From: Streptomyces cucumeris
GTDB lineage: Bacteria > Actinomycetota > Actinomycetes > Streptomycetales > Streptomycetaceae
Assembly: GCF_024295805.1 (NCBI RefSeq)
Contig: NZ_JANCLX010000007.1
Span: 194,568-258,567 of the forward strand
Length of the DNA stretch: 64,000 nucleotides
Direction of reading: 5' to 3'
The position numbers were made by a program, and so were the translations under genes. Shown here piece by piece: positions 36,928-48,685 of this stretch. The notes below the pieces were generated by a model. The model saw nothing but the letters and a program-made list of their open reading frames with translations, was not told the DNA's origin and searched no databases. The first letter of the stretch is position 1; every line of letters starts with the position of its first letter.

Positions 36928-37485
36928 TCAGCGCGCCTTCTGGGCCAGCCTCAGCAGATGGTCGGCGAGCGCCTGCCCGCCCGCCGGATCCCGGCTGATC
37001 AGCAGCACCGTGTCATCGCCCGCGATGGTGCCGAGGATGGCGTGCAGCTCCGCCGAGTCGATGGACGAGGCCAGGAACTGGGCGGCGCCGGGCGGGGTGC
37101 GCAGCACCACGAGGTTGGCCGACGCCTCGGCGGAGATGAGGAGTTCACCCGCCAGCCGTGCCATCCGCGCCTCGCTCGCCGACTCGCCGAGCGGGGCGCG
37201 CGGGGTACGGTCGCCGCCCTCGCTGGGCACCGCGTAGATCAGCTCGCCGCCGGTGTTGCGGATCTTCACCGCGCCCAGTTCGTCCAGGTCGCGGGAGAGC
37301 GTCGCCTGGGTGACGGAGAGTCCGTCGTCGGCGAGCAGCTTCGCGAGCTGGCTCTGGGAGCGGACCGGCTGCCGGTTCAGGATGTCCACGATCCGGCGGT
37401 GGCGGGCGGTGCGGGTCTGCGGCACGGACGGTCCGTTGTGGTTCGTCCCGGCGTCCTGGGCCTCGGTGTGCTGCGCCTCGGTCAT
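36928..37485 (-). CDS. argR: Arginine repressor
   Basis: A 185-residue ArgR: winged-helix DNA-binding domain (about 25-95; [39 protein letters not shown]) and C-terminal arginine-binding hexamer domain (about 110-185; [12 protein letters not shown]). The N-terminus has about 20 extra residues. Last gene of the argCJBDR operon, 7 bases after argD, so it likely controls its own operon and argGH. Confidence 0.95.
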   Translation of the reverse strand: MTEAQHTEAQDAGTNHNGPSVPQTRTARHRRIVDILNRQPVRSQSQLAKLLADDGLSVTQATLSRDLDELGAVKIRNTGGELIYAVPSEGGDRTPRAPLGESASEARMARLAGELLISAEASANLVVLRTPPGAAQFLASSIDSAELHAILGTIAGDDTVLLISRDPAGGQALADHLLRLAQKAR

Positions 37486-37492
37486 CGTCTCG

Positions 37493-38691
37493 TCAGTCTC
37501 CGGCTCGTCGTTCCCCGTGGCCCCCGTGTGCGGCGTCCAGGACGGCGGGCAGCTCCCGGAGGAAGGTGTCCAGCTCGCCGTCGGCGACGACGAGCGGCGG
37601 GGCCAGCCGGACCACGTCCGGAGCGACCGCGTTCACCAGGAGTCCCGCGTCCTGAGCCGCCTGCTGCACCTGTGGCGCGAGGGACTCTGTGAGCACGATA
37701 CCCAGCAGCAGCCCGGCACCACGGACCTGGCTGATCAACGGGTGGCCGAGCGACGCGATTCCGTCACGCAACCGCTCCCCCGCACGCTTGACGCGGTCCA
37801 GGGCCCCGTCGGCCTCCAGGGTGTCCAGCACGGCCAGCGCGGCGGCGCACGCCACGGGGTTCCCGCCGAAGGTGGATCCGTGCTGACCTGGGGTCAGCAG
37901 ATCGGCGGCGGGGCCGAAGGCGAGGGTCGCGCCGATCGGCAGACCGCCGCCGAGCCCCTTGGCGAGGGTGACCACATCGGGCTCCACGCCCTGTGCCCGG
38001 TGCTCGAACCAGTGGCCGGTGCGGCCGATTCCGGTCTGGATCTCGTCGATCACCAGCAGGGTGCCGGTGGCCCGGGTGATCTCGCGGGCCGCGGCGAGAT
38101 AGCCCGCCGGTGGCACCACGACGCCGTTCTCGCCCTGGACCGGTTCGACGATGACGAAGGCGGTGTCGGTGGTGACGGCCGCGCGCAGCGCCTCGGTGTC
38201 GCCGTAGGGGACATGGGTGACCTCGCCGGGCAGCGGAAGGAAAGGTTCCTGCTTGGCCGGCTGGCCGGTCAGTGCCAGGGCGCCCATGGTGCGGCCGTGG
38301 AAACCGCCGGTGGTGGCCACCATGTGGGTGCGGCCGGTCCGCCGTCCGATCTTGAACGCGGCCTCGACCGCCTCCGCACCGGAGTTGGAGAAGTAGACCC
38401 GCCCGGTGCGGCCGGAGAGCCCCAGCAGCCGCTCGGCGAGGGCCACCGGCGGTTCCGCCATGAACAGGTTGGAGACATGGCCGAGGGTGGCGATCTGGTC
38501 GGACACCGCCCGGACGACGGCGGGGTGGCCGTGGCCCAGGGCGTTGACGGCGATTCCGCCGACGAAGTCCAGGTACTCCTTGCCGTCGGCGTCCCACAGC
38601 CGGGCGCCCTCGCCGTGGGTGAGGGCGAGGCGGGGGGTGCCGTAGTTGTCCATCAGCGCCCCCTGCCAGCGCTGTGCGAGTCCGGTGTTGC

Positions 38692-38695
<4 letters not shown>
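37493..38695 (-). CDS. argD: Acetylornithine aminotransferase
   Basis: A 400-residue class III PLP aminotransferase; PLP lysine in [24 protein letters not shown], and [14 protein letters not shown]. It makes N-acetylornithine from the semialdehyde. Its start is a TTG (38693-38695) overlapping the argB TGA as TTGA. Confidence 0.95.
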
Positions 38696-41938
<3,243 letters not shown>

Positions 41939-42295
41939 TCAGGCCGCCGCGTTCTCGGTGGCGGCGATGGTCCTGCGCAGCAGGCGACGCGCGGTCTCCA
42001 GATCGGCGGCACGCCGGTCGAGGACGTCCAGTTGCTCGCGGAGGCCGGCCAGAACGCCGGGGCAGGGGCGCAGCGTCGCCTCGCCAGAGGTGCAGGGCAG
42101 GACCTGGCGGATGATCCGGGTGGGCAGACCGGCGGCCAGCAGGGCGCGGATGCGCCGCACCGTCTCCACCGTCGGGTCGCCGTACTCGCGATAACCGTTG
42201 GCGCGGCGCTCGGAGTGGATCAGCTCCATCCGCTCGTAGTAGCGCAGCAGGCGCTCACTGACTCCCGCACGACGCGACAGCTCCCCGATCAGCAC
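41939..42295 (-). CDS. MerR-family regulator
   Basis: A 118-residue MerR protein. N-terminal winged helix (IGELSRRAGVSERLLRYYERM, NGYREYGD) then a dimer helix; the effector part has Cys in VLPCTSGEATLRPCP. GTG 42295 has GGAGGGG at six bases; a start five codons upstream (42310) is also possible. It faces an amidohydrolase gene, with a MerR-like site between them, so it probably controls that gene and itself. Effector unknown. Confidence 0.88.
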   Translation of the reverse strand: MLIGELSRRAGVSERLLRYYERMELIHSERRANGYREYGDPTVETVRRIRALLAAGLPTRIIRQVLPCTSGEATLRPCPGVLAGLREQLDVLDRRAADLETARRLLRRTIAATENAAA

Positions 42296-42309
42296 GACGA
42301 ACCCCTCCA

Positions 42310-42333
42310 CCTTGACCTTCCAACGGTGTCAGG
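42310..42333 (+). promoter_or_regulatory. Candidate MerR operator
   Basis: CCTTGACC (42310-42317) and GGTGTCAGG (42325-42333) form an imperfect dyad that begins at a TTGACC -35-like element on the plus strand, the arrangement used by MerR regulators that act in long-spacer promoters. Confidence 0.45.
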
Positions 42334-42392
42334 GAGCAACAGTGCACGGGTCGGCCGCATTCCGGGCCGATCGCGAATGAGGGAGTGAATCG

Positions 42393-43181
42393 TTGATCAT
42401 CGATGCGCACAGCCACGTCCACGACCCCGTCGAGGCACATCTGGGGCTGCTGGACGAAGCCGGGGTGGACCGCGCCGTACTGTTCGCCACCCGCCCGCAT
42501 CCGGAGCGGGCCGGCGACCTTGCCTCGCTGCGGCGGGAGATGGCGATCCTGGACGAGGCCATCGGGGGCCGGGCCGGCACGATCGAGAGGTATCGCGGCG
42601 CGTGGCGGGAACTGGACGCCGCACTCGCCGCACGGCCGGATCGGTTCATCGGCTTCCTGTCCGTACCGCTGGATCTGGAGCCGGAGCAGATCGCCGCGAC
42701 CGTGGAACGTGAGGTCGTCGGACGCGGACTGCACGGGATCGGCGAACTGACGCCGCCGCCGGGGCGGGCAGCGATGATCGAACCGGTACTCCAGGCGGCT
42801 GCCGATTGCGGCCGACTGCCGGTCGTCGTGCACGGATTCGCCCCGACCACGGCGGACGATCTGACGACACTGTCGAAGCTCGCCAAGCGGTATCCGGCCG
42901 TTCCCCTGGTGGTCAGCCAGCTCGGAGGGCTGAACTGGATGCAGGCGGTCGAACTGGTCCGGGACACCCCGAATATGTACCTGGAACTGTCCACCGCCAC
43001 CATCGTCTTCGCGGTCCGCCTGGCCATCAAGGAGATCCCGGACCGGACGCTGTTCGGCTCGGACGCCCCGTACGGTGACCCGGTGCTCACCCGGACCCTG
43101 GTGGAGCGGGTCACCAGCCCGGGCGAGGTACGCGACCGGGTGCTGGGCGGAACCATCGCCGCATTGGCCGGGCTCGGCTGA
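42393..43181 (+). CDS. Amidohydrolase-family (TIM-barrel) hydrolase
   Basis: A 262-residue metal-dependent hydrolase of the amidohydrolase-2 type: metal motif IDAHSHVHD at the N-terminus, VVVHGFAP, and FGSDAPYGDPVLT near the end. It probably hydrolyses or decarboxylates a small ring compound. TTG 42393 follows GGGAG at seven bases. Divergent from the MerR gene. Confidence 0.82.
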   Translation: MIIDAHSHVHDPVEAHLGLLDEAGVDRAVLFATRPHPERAGDLASLRREMAILDEAIGGRAGTIERYRGAWRELDAALAARPDRFIGFLSVPLDLEPEQIAATVEREVVGRGLHGIGELTPPPGRAAMIEPVLQAAADCGRLPVVVHGFAPTTADDLTTLSKLAKRYPAVPLVVSQLGGLNWMQAVELVRDTPNMYLELSTATIVFAVRLAIKEIPDRTLFGSDAPYGDPVLTRTLVERVTSPGEVRDRVLGGTIAALAGLG

Positions 43182-43255
43182 GACGGGCCCGGAGTCCCCG
43201 GTATGACCCCGGCCGCCGGAGCGCTTCGGTTGGCGACCCCTGGCGAACCCCTGGC

Positions 43256-43293
43256 GAACCCCGCCGGCCGATCACTCGGCCGGCCTGGGGTTC
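43256..43293. terminator. Bidirectional hairpin between amidohydrolase and CGNR genes
   Basis: GAACCCCGCCGGCCGA (43256-43271) pairs with TCGGCCGGCCTGGGGTTC (43276-43293) with a two-base bulge; the CGNR stop codon lies in the loop. An 11-bp unit CCCCTGGCGAA occurs twice in tandem just before it. Confidence 0.7.
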
Positions 43294-43847
43294 TTGCGCT
43301 GATTGGCCTGGAAGCGCGCCTTCTTCTGGCGATTCCCGCAGGTGTTCATCTCGCACCATCTGCGGGTGCGGCTCTGGCTGGCGTCGAAGAAGGCGGCCTG
43401 GCAGGTCGGTGAGGCGCACAAGGCCAGTTTTCCGTCTCGTTCGCCCGCGATGATGTCGACCGCGTCGGCGGCGATCACGCTGAGGGCATCGTCCACGGAG
43501 GACGCCGGGCCGAGCTGCCATCGCCGCGTGCCCTCGGGCGTCAGGATCGCCGCGGCCCGGCCCCGGGCGCTGAAGTCATTGATGACCCGGACAGCGGACG
43601 CGGGGAGAGCGTCCTGGAGCGCGGCCGCCGTCGCCGCGGCGTGGATCGACTCCCTCAGCTCCCGGGCGAGGTCGAGCTGGGCAGGGGTGCAGGAGTCCAC
43701 GGCGAGGCCGTACACCGCCAGCCAGTCGACGAGTCGCTGCGGCACGGGAATGCGCTCCACGGCGTCGCCATGACGCTCCGAGAGCGTCCCCGTGAAGCTG
43801 GTCGCCAGCACCTTGCCGAGGCGGAATTCAGGAAACGCTGCACACAT
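43272..43847 (-). CDS. CGNR zinc-finger regulator (ABATE domain)
   Basis: A 191-residue protein with the C-terminal finger Cys144, Cys149, Cys165 and Cys170, the last starting CGNR, and basic residues after it; the front 130 residues match ABATE. A paralogue of the gene at 355-927. It is divergent from an epoxide hydrolase gene, and two copies of a GAACC...CCGGTT site lie in the 82-bp gap, so it is a likely local repressor. Confidence 0.88.
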   Translation of the reverse strand: MCAAFPEFRLGKVLATSFTGTLSERHGDAVERIPVPQRLVDWLAVYGLAVDSCTPAQLDLARELRESIHAAATAAALQDALPASAVRVINDFSARGRAAAILTPEGTRRWQLGPASSVDDALSVIAADAVDIIAGERDGKLALCASPTCQAAFFDASQSRTRRWCEMNTCGNRQKKARFQANQRKNPRPAE

Positions 43848-43848
43848 G

Positions 43849-43910
43849 GAACCACCTTAGCCGGTTGCGGCGCCGCTCGGAGGGCTGCTAGAACCGTCTT
43901 AGCCGGTTCC
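43849..43910. promoter_or_regulatory. Two direct-repeat operators, candidate CGNR-protein sites
   Basis: Copies at 43849-43868 and 43891-43910 share GAACC followed by CTTAGCCGGTT. Copy 2 contains the perfect inverted pair GAACCG/CGGTTC. Start-to-start distance is 42 bp, four helical turns, so both sites face the same side. They lie between the divergent CGNR and epoxide hydrolase genes. Confidence 0.65.
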
Positions 43911-43929
43911 ACAATGGCCAGGAGGTCTC

Positions 43930-45102
43930 ATGCCCCGCCTCACCAGCGACGTCCAAGCGTTTAAAGCCCACGCGACTGACGCCGACCTCGACGATCTGCG
44001 TGCTCGACTGGCGGCGGCGCGGCTGCCGGAGGCCGAGACGGTCCATCGCGCCGCACCCGGCCCTCGCCGATGGGACCAGGGCGTTCCGCTCGCCGACCTC
44101 GTCGATGTCGTGGACTACTGGCGCACCGGGTACGACTGGCGGTCGTTCGAAGAGCGCCTCAACCGTGTCGGCCAGTTCCGCACGACCATTGATGATCTGG
44201 GGATCCACTTTCTGCACCGCCGGTCCGCGCGTGCGGATGCCACCCCTCTGGTCCTGACGCACGGGTGGCCGGACAGCATGGCCCGGTTCATCGATGTGGT
44301 GGACGAGCTGGCGGATCCGGACGACGCGGACGCACCGGCGTTCCACGTCGTGGTTCCGTCGCTGCCGGGGTTCGGTTACAGCGACAAGCCGGCCACCACC
44401 GGGTGGGGGACCGAGAAGATCGCGGTCGCATGGGTGGAACTGATGGAAAGGCTCGGCTACAGCACATTCGTGGCCCACGGCGGCGACTGGGGAGGAAATA
44501 TCACCACGGTTCTCGCCGGCAGGTTCCCGGCGCACGTTCTCGGCATCCACACGACGTTCGCGGAGGGCCCGCCGGGGTTGACCATGGACGGGCTGACGAC
44601 GGCCGAGCGCACGTGGGCCGAGGAGACCGACGATTTCTGGCGCCACCGCGCGGCGTACGCGAAGCAGCAGGCGACCCGGCCGCAGACCATCGGCTACTCG
44701 CTCGTCGACTCACCGGTCGGGCTTCTCGCCTGGATCCTCGACAAGTTCGCCGAGTGGACGGACACCGAGGACAGCCCGTTCGAAAGGATTTCCCGGGACC
44801 GCATTCTCGACAATGTCACCCTGTACTGGCTGACGCGGACCGGCGCATCGTCGGCCCGCATCTACTACGAGAGCCACAACTCGCTGGACCCCGGACTCCG
44901 GGTCGACGTCCCGTCAGCGATCACCATGTATCCCCGCGACGTCGAGAAGTGTCCGCGCCCCTGGGCACAGGAGCGGTACCGGCGGATCGTCCGATGGACG
45001 GAGCCCGAGACCGGGGGACATTTTCCGTCGCTGGAGGTTCCCGGCTATTTCGTCAACGATCTGCGGGAGGGTCTCGCGGCAGTGCTGGCCGCCCGTCGGT
45101 GA
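43930..45102 (+). CDS. Epoxide hydrolase (EHN-type alpha/beta hydrolase)
   Basis: A 390-residue epoxide hydrolase. The N-terminal EHN region (about 1-110, from FKAHATDADLDDLRARL) is followed by the alpha/beta core: HGWPDS (oxyanion side), nucleophile Asp in GGDWGGN, a tyrosine-rich cap (IYYESHN), and the His in ETGGHFPSLEVP. It opens epoxides to diols. ATG 43930 has AGGAGG. Expression is likely set by the CGNR regulator. AGGAGG and the operators leave little doubt on the start. Confidence 0.9.
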   Translation: MPRLTSDVQAFKAHATDADLDDLRARLAAARLPEAETVHRAAPGPRRWDQGVPLADLVDVVDYWRTGYDWRSFEERLNRVGQFRTTIDDLGIHFLHRRSARADATPLVLTHGWPDSMARFIDVVDELADPDDADAPAFHVVVPSLPGFGYSDKPATTGWGTEKIAVAWVELMERLGYSTFVAHGGDWGGNITTVLAGRFPAHVLGIHTTFAEGPPGLTMDGLTTAERTWAEETDDFWRHRAAYAKQQATRPQTIGYSLVDSPVGLLAWILDKFAEWTDTEDSPFERISRDRILDNVTLYWLTRTGASSARIYYESHNSLDPGLRVDVPSAITMYPRDVEKCPRPWAQERYRRIVRWTEPETGGHFPSLEVPGYFVNDLREGLAAVLAARR

Positions 45103-45119
45103 ACGCGGCGGCCCACCCT

Positions 45120-45548
45120 CTACAACTCCCGTTCACCCGCGGGGTTGTCGCGCTCGGCGCGGTGGGCCCCGGTCAGCAGCAGGGCGCAGGCGAGGGCGAA
45201 GAGCGGCCAGGGCGTGAACGGGAGGACCACGGCGTCGACGGCGGTCCAGGCCGCCAGTGTCCAGGCGATGAACGCCGGTGGGGTGATGTCACGGCGGTCC
45301 AGCCACAGCACCGTCAGACCGATGAGGATGAGCGGTATGCCGAAGCTGGCCAGACTCAGCCAGTACGCACTGCCCGCCGGGGTCAGCTCCGCGAGGTCCT
45401 CGTCCCAGAGTCCGCCGCTGAACCACTCCCCGGCGTGGCGCGCGGCCTTCTGCACCGTCAAGGCGCCGATCGTATGCGCGGTGCCGCATAACGTGATGAT
45501 CCAGCCAGCCCACTTGATCACCTGAGTTCTCCGTTCCCGCTCGCTCAT
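45120..45548 (-). CDS. Four-span membrane protein, divergent from a TetR gene
   Basis: A 142-residue protein with about four spans (IKWAGWIITLCGTAHTIGAL, YWLSLASFGIPLILIGLTVL, then two around PPAFIAWTLAAW and PWPLFALACALLL) and a charged tail. It resembles a small family sometimes labelled DUF6463; I am not certain of that. The gap to the TetR gene holds palindromes, so it is probably the regulated target. Confidence 0.75.
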   Translation of the reverse strand: MSERERRTQVIKWAGWIITLCGTAHTIGALTVQKAARHAGEWFSGGLWDEDLAELTPAGSAYWLSLASFGIPLILIGLTVLWLDRRDITPPAFIAWTLAAWTAVDAVVLPFTPWPLFALACALLLTGAHRAERDNPAGEREL

Positions 45549-45562
45549 GAAGGAGCTAGTTA

Positions 45563-45596
45563 CGATACTGCAGTTTCGATACTTGCGTTCCGTATC
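45563..45596. promoter_or_regulatory. Candidate TetR operator
   Basis: Two dyads: CGATACTGCAGTTTCG (45563-45578, one mismatch, centre CTGCAG) and GATAC-N9-GTATC (45578-45596). They fill the 56-bp gap between the divergent membrane-protein and TetR genes. Confidence 0.6.
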
Positions 45597-45604
45597 ATGA
45601 GGGC

Positions 45605-46228
45605 ATGACCGCGAGAAGGCAACGGGGTGGCCGCCCCCGGGACAGTCGGGTGGACCACGAGATCCTGCGGACCACGCGTGAACTGCTCGATGAGGTCGGC
45701 TATCCGGCCCTGACCGTGGACCGGGTGGCGGCGCGCGCCGGGGTGGGCAAGGCGGCGATCTACCGCCGCTACGCCTCCAAGGCCGAGATGGCGTTCGTCG
45801 CCACCGTGCACGAGCAGGAGCTGCCCGCGCCGGTCGCCACCGGCTCCCTGCGGGGGGACCTGCTGGCGCTGGTCCGCGCGTTCCACGCCCGGATGGCCGC
45901 CCCGGCGGCCCGGCAGCTTGCACCGGCCCTGATCGGCGAACTCGCCGTCAATCCCGAACTGCGGGCCCGGTTCCAGGACACCTTCCTGGCCACCGAACAG
46001 GCCACCTTCGCCGACATCATCGAACAGGCCGTGGCCCGCGGCGAACTGGCCGGGGCCGTCGACCCGGCGATGGCCCATCTGCTGCTGCTCGGCTCCCTGG
46101 CATCCGGCCTGTACATCCTCGACCTGCCCGTCGACGACGCGATGGTCACCGACCTCGCCACCGCGGCCGCGGCGGGCATCACCGCCCTGGCCGACCGGTC
46201 CGGGAGCTCAAGCGCGAGCACCGTATGA
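45605..46228 (+). CDS. TetR-family transcriptional regulator
   Basis: A 207-residue TetR protein. DNA-binding helices at about 15-65 (TRELLDEVGYPALTVDRVAARAGVGKAAIYRRY); the rest is the ligand-binding domain with the C-terminal form seen in AcrR-like members. It ends in an ATGA overlap (46225-46228) with the next gene, so the two are coupled. Ligand unknown. Confidence 0.88.
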   Translation: MTARRQRGGRPRDSRVDHEILRTTRELLDEVGYPALTVDRVAARAGVGKAAIYRRYASKAEMAFVATVHEQELPAPVATGSLRGDLLALVRAFHARMAAPAARQLAPALIGELAVNPELRARFQDTFLATEQATFADIIEQAVARGELAGAVDPAMAHLLLLGSLASGLYILDLPVDDAMVTDLATAAAAGITALADRSGSSSASTV

Positions 46229-47673
46229 CCGACCGCGTTCTGGAACTGTTGCGCACCCGGCCGGAACTGGCCGAACCGGCCGCGTTTCCCTTCGGCTTCG
46301 ATGTGCACCGGGCCTACCACGGTGAGGCGGTGCATCTGGCGTCCGGTGCGTCACTGGAGCCCATCGCCGGTGACGACTCCGGCGGCACATACTTCCTGTC
46401 CGGGGGAACGGCCGTGCTCCACGCCTCCCCCGACGGGGCCGCGGCGCTGTTCGCCGACGGTGTGGGTGAGGCGATCGAGATCCTGGTCCGGCTGCCCCGG
46501 TGGTGCGAGACCCTCGCCACCGGACTGGACGAGGAGGAGCTCCGTGCTGCGATACGCACGGCGGACCAGGAGGCGCGGGAGGAGTTCGCCCCGGACCTGG
46601 ACGCGCGGCGAGCGGCGCTGATCGGGGGGCTGGGCCTGCCGGACCGCCCACTGGTCGAACTCCTCGCCCGGTCGGAGTCGGCCACCCGGCGCACCGAGCC
46701 GGACCATGTCCTGCTCAACTCCCGGGATCTGTACGCCTACCGGCTGGATGCATCCTTCCGGCAGCCGCTGCGCGACATCGTTCTCGGCCCCGGACGGGCG
46801 GCGCTGGAGCGGCTGCGCTCCGGCGATCCCGGCGCACGGGAGGAGGCGGCGGGGGATCCGGGCTTGCGGGCGGGGGTGCTGCGCGCGGCGCGGTACGACC
46901 GCCGTGACGGTGATCTGCCGCTGCTGCGGTTCCTGCTGGAACGTGAGGCCGCGGAGCGGTCCGAGTGGTACGAGGAGCGGTGGCTGGCCGCGGCCCTGGT
47001 GGCCGCGCACGGGCTGGACGAGGACCTCCCGCTGCTGCGGTCGGTCACCACCGGGCAGATCACCGATACCGCGGGGGCGGTGGAGTGGGCCGCGCGGGCC
47101 GTGGCCGCGGAGAGCGAGCTCACCTGGATCGAACTGGCCCACCGGCAGGGCCGCATCGAGCATGCCCGGGTCGCGCTCATCCGCCTGCTGGACGCCACGG
47201 GTCCGGACGCGGACCGGCTCCGGAAGCTGCGCGAAGCGCTGGAGCGCCTCGGCGACCACGCGCAGGCGGCCCGCGCCCAGATCAGCTTTCTCTCGCTCCA
47301 GGACACCGCCCGTGACCGGGCCTCGGCGGCGTATGTGCTGGCTCGTCTGGAGCGCCGCAAGGGCGACCTCGATGCGGCGGCCCGTGCGCTGGAACGGGCG
47401 CGGGCGGCGGTCGGCGCCGGAGGCACACCGCCGGACGGGACGGTCGAGGAGTGGCACCGCCGGGGGCTCGGCCGCCTGATCACCCAACAGCATCTGGAGC
47501 TGGTGCTCGCCGCGGTCGAGGCGGGCGATACGGACCTCGCCCGCACGACGATGGCCCACGGCCGGCTTCTGCTGAAGGTGATCGCCAAGGGCTGGGCGAA
47601 GGAGCTCGGCCCGCTGTCCACCCGGGCGAAATGGGCGGTGGCCGGGCTCCGTGCGTCCGGTGGAGGGCCATGA
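46225..47673 (+). CDS. Protein of unknown function with helical-repeat C-terminus
   Basis: A 482-residue acidic, Ala/Leu/Arg-rich protein. The first ~110 residues have strand-type segments (SLEPIAGDDSGGTYFLSGG, VLHASPDGAAAL, GEAIEILVRLPRW) that recall SUKH/SMI1-type proteins. Residues 200-470 are all helical, TPR- or HEAT-like (LLRFLLEREAAERSEW, AYVLARLERRKGDLDAAARALERA). I do not recognise an exact family. It is coupled to the TetR gene by ATGA and lies upstream of a bacteriocin-like gene and a SUKH-4 gene. Confidence 0.7.
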   Translation: MTDRVLELLRTRPELAEPAAFPFGFDVHRAYHGEAVHLASGASLEPIAGDDSGGTYFLSGGTAVLHASPDGAAALFADGVGEAIEILVRLPRWCETLATGLDEEELRAAIRTADQEAREEFAPDLDARRAALIGGLGLPDRPLVELLARSESATRRTEPDHVLLNSRDLYAYRLDASFRQPLRDIVLGPGRAALERLRSGDPGAREEAAGDPGLRAGVLRAARYDRRDGDLPLLRFLLEREAAERSEWYEERWLAAALVAAHGLDEDLPLLRSVTTGQITDTAGAVEWAARAVAAESELTWIELAHRQGRIEHARVALIRLLDATGPDADRLRKLREALERLGDHAQAARAQISFLSLQDTARDRASAAYVLARLERRKGDLDAAARALERARAAVGAGGTPPDGTVEEWHRRGLGRLITQQHLELVLAAVEAGDTDLARTTMAHGRLLLKVIAKGWAKELGPLSTRAKWAVAGLRASGGGP

Positions 47674-47947
47674 GTTCCGCGTCCTCGCCCCGTCCGAGAC
47701 GCATTGCGCAGCACTTGTGCACTCGCCGCTAACGCCCTCCCGGTGGCGGACCCGGCAGTCTGTTGATGTACCTGCCGGACCAATGGGGGGCGGGAGCACG
47801 AGGCGCTGGAAACACAGCCGCCCCGGGCTGCCCGGAGCAGGACGTGCCGCGCGGGACATCCGGCAGCGGTGCGCCTGCCGACACCCCCAGGCAGACATCG
47901 AATGAAGAACCGCAGAATGCGGACAAAAACGGGAGGCTTGTGTGCGT

Positions 47948-48433
47948 ATGAGGATTTCCGGTAGATCGATGGTTCTCGGCTTCGCGAGCGCGGCACTCGC
48001 CGTAGGCAGCCTCGTTGCGCCGGCCGCCGCAAACGGCGCTCAGACCGCGACGGGTACCGCGGATGGCTCCGAACTCGGTCAGGTCACCACCCATCAGCGC
48101 GGTGACGGCACGAAGCCGCCCGCGGAGCTGGGGAACCCCTCTGAATGGGGTGTGGCGAAGATCAAGGTGAACAGTTCAGCGCACTCCGTCAGGCCGGACC
48201 AGGAGGCCTGCGTTCCCACCAGTGGCGGCAAGTGGTGCTACGGCTGGAGGACCACGACAAGCGGCAAGTACTGCTACTCGAACTACTTGCACGGGTCGAA
48301 GTGGCACGCGTCCTCGGTGAAGATCGCCGGCTCCAAGCGCTCCAGCGGTTGGGTCAAACCCGGCAGCGCCTCCAACGCCCACCTCACGCTGGGCTTGGCC
48401 TACACCTGCTACACCTACTTCAAGATCCGTTAG
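47948..48433 (+). CDS. Secreted lactococcin-972-like protein
   Basis: A 161-residue secreted protein. The signal peptide spans about 1-30 (basic start, hydrophobic LGFASAALAVGSLVAPAAA). The C-terminal ~70 residues match the lactococcin 972 bacteriocin pattern: GGKWCYGW, YSNYLHGSKWHASSV, and a final aromatic YTYFK. Lactococcin 972 blocks septum formation in lactococci by binding lipid II. Here four Cys (in EACVP, KWCYG, KYCYS, YTCYT) suggest two disulfides. The usual ABC exporter/immunity genes are not adjacent. ATG 47948 chosen (GGAGG nine bases before); GTG 47942 is possible. Confidence 0.8.
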   Translation: MRISGRSMVLGFASAALAVGSLVAPAAANGAQTATGTADGSELGQVTTHQRGDGTKPPAELGNPSEWGVAKIKVNSSAHSVRPDQEACVPTSGGKWCYGWRTTTSGKYCYSNYLHGSKWHASSVKIAGSKRSSGWVKPGSASNAHLTLGLAYTCYTYFKIR

Positions 48434-48459
48434 GTTCTGCTCCCCGCATCAAGCGGTGA

Positions 48460-48513
48460 CTCCTCGGCGGCCGGGGTGGGTTGGTGCACCACCACTTCGG
48501 AACCGCCGAGGAG
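48460..48513. terminator. Hairpin terminator after the lactococcin-like gene
   Basis: CTCCTCGGCGG (48460-48470) and CCGCCGAGGAG (48503-48513) form a perfect 11-bp stem; the loop contains its own small stem around TGGTGCACCA. Confidence 0.7.
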
Positions 48514-48685
48514 GTACCGGGGCTGCTGCGGCGCCGTGGCGCGTTTCGGAATCGCCGCCCAACCCACCGCCCGGCACAGCAGGGCGGACAATGCACTCAC
48601 CCTCGTACAGGGATTCCCCGTTTCTCGTTCACGCGTTCGGCGTGACGTCATACTGGCACCTCGCTGATCTCGGGGAGGGCCGGGC

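Noticed and set aside
43201..43270. CRISPR-like or tandem-repeat array from the CCCCTGGCGAA units
   Set aside because: Only two copies of 11 bp in direct tandem, without spacers.
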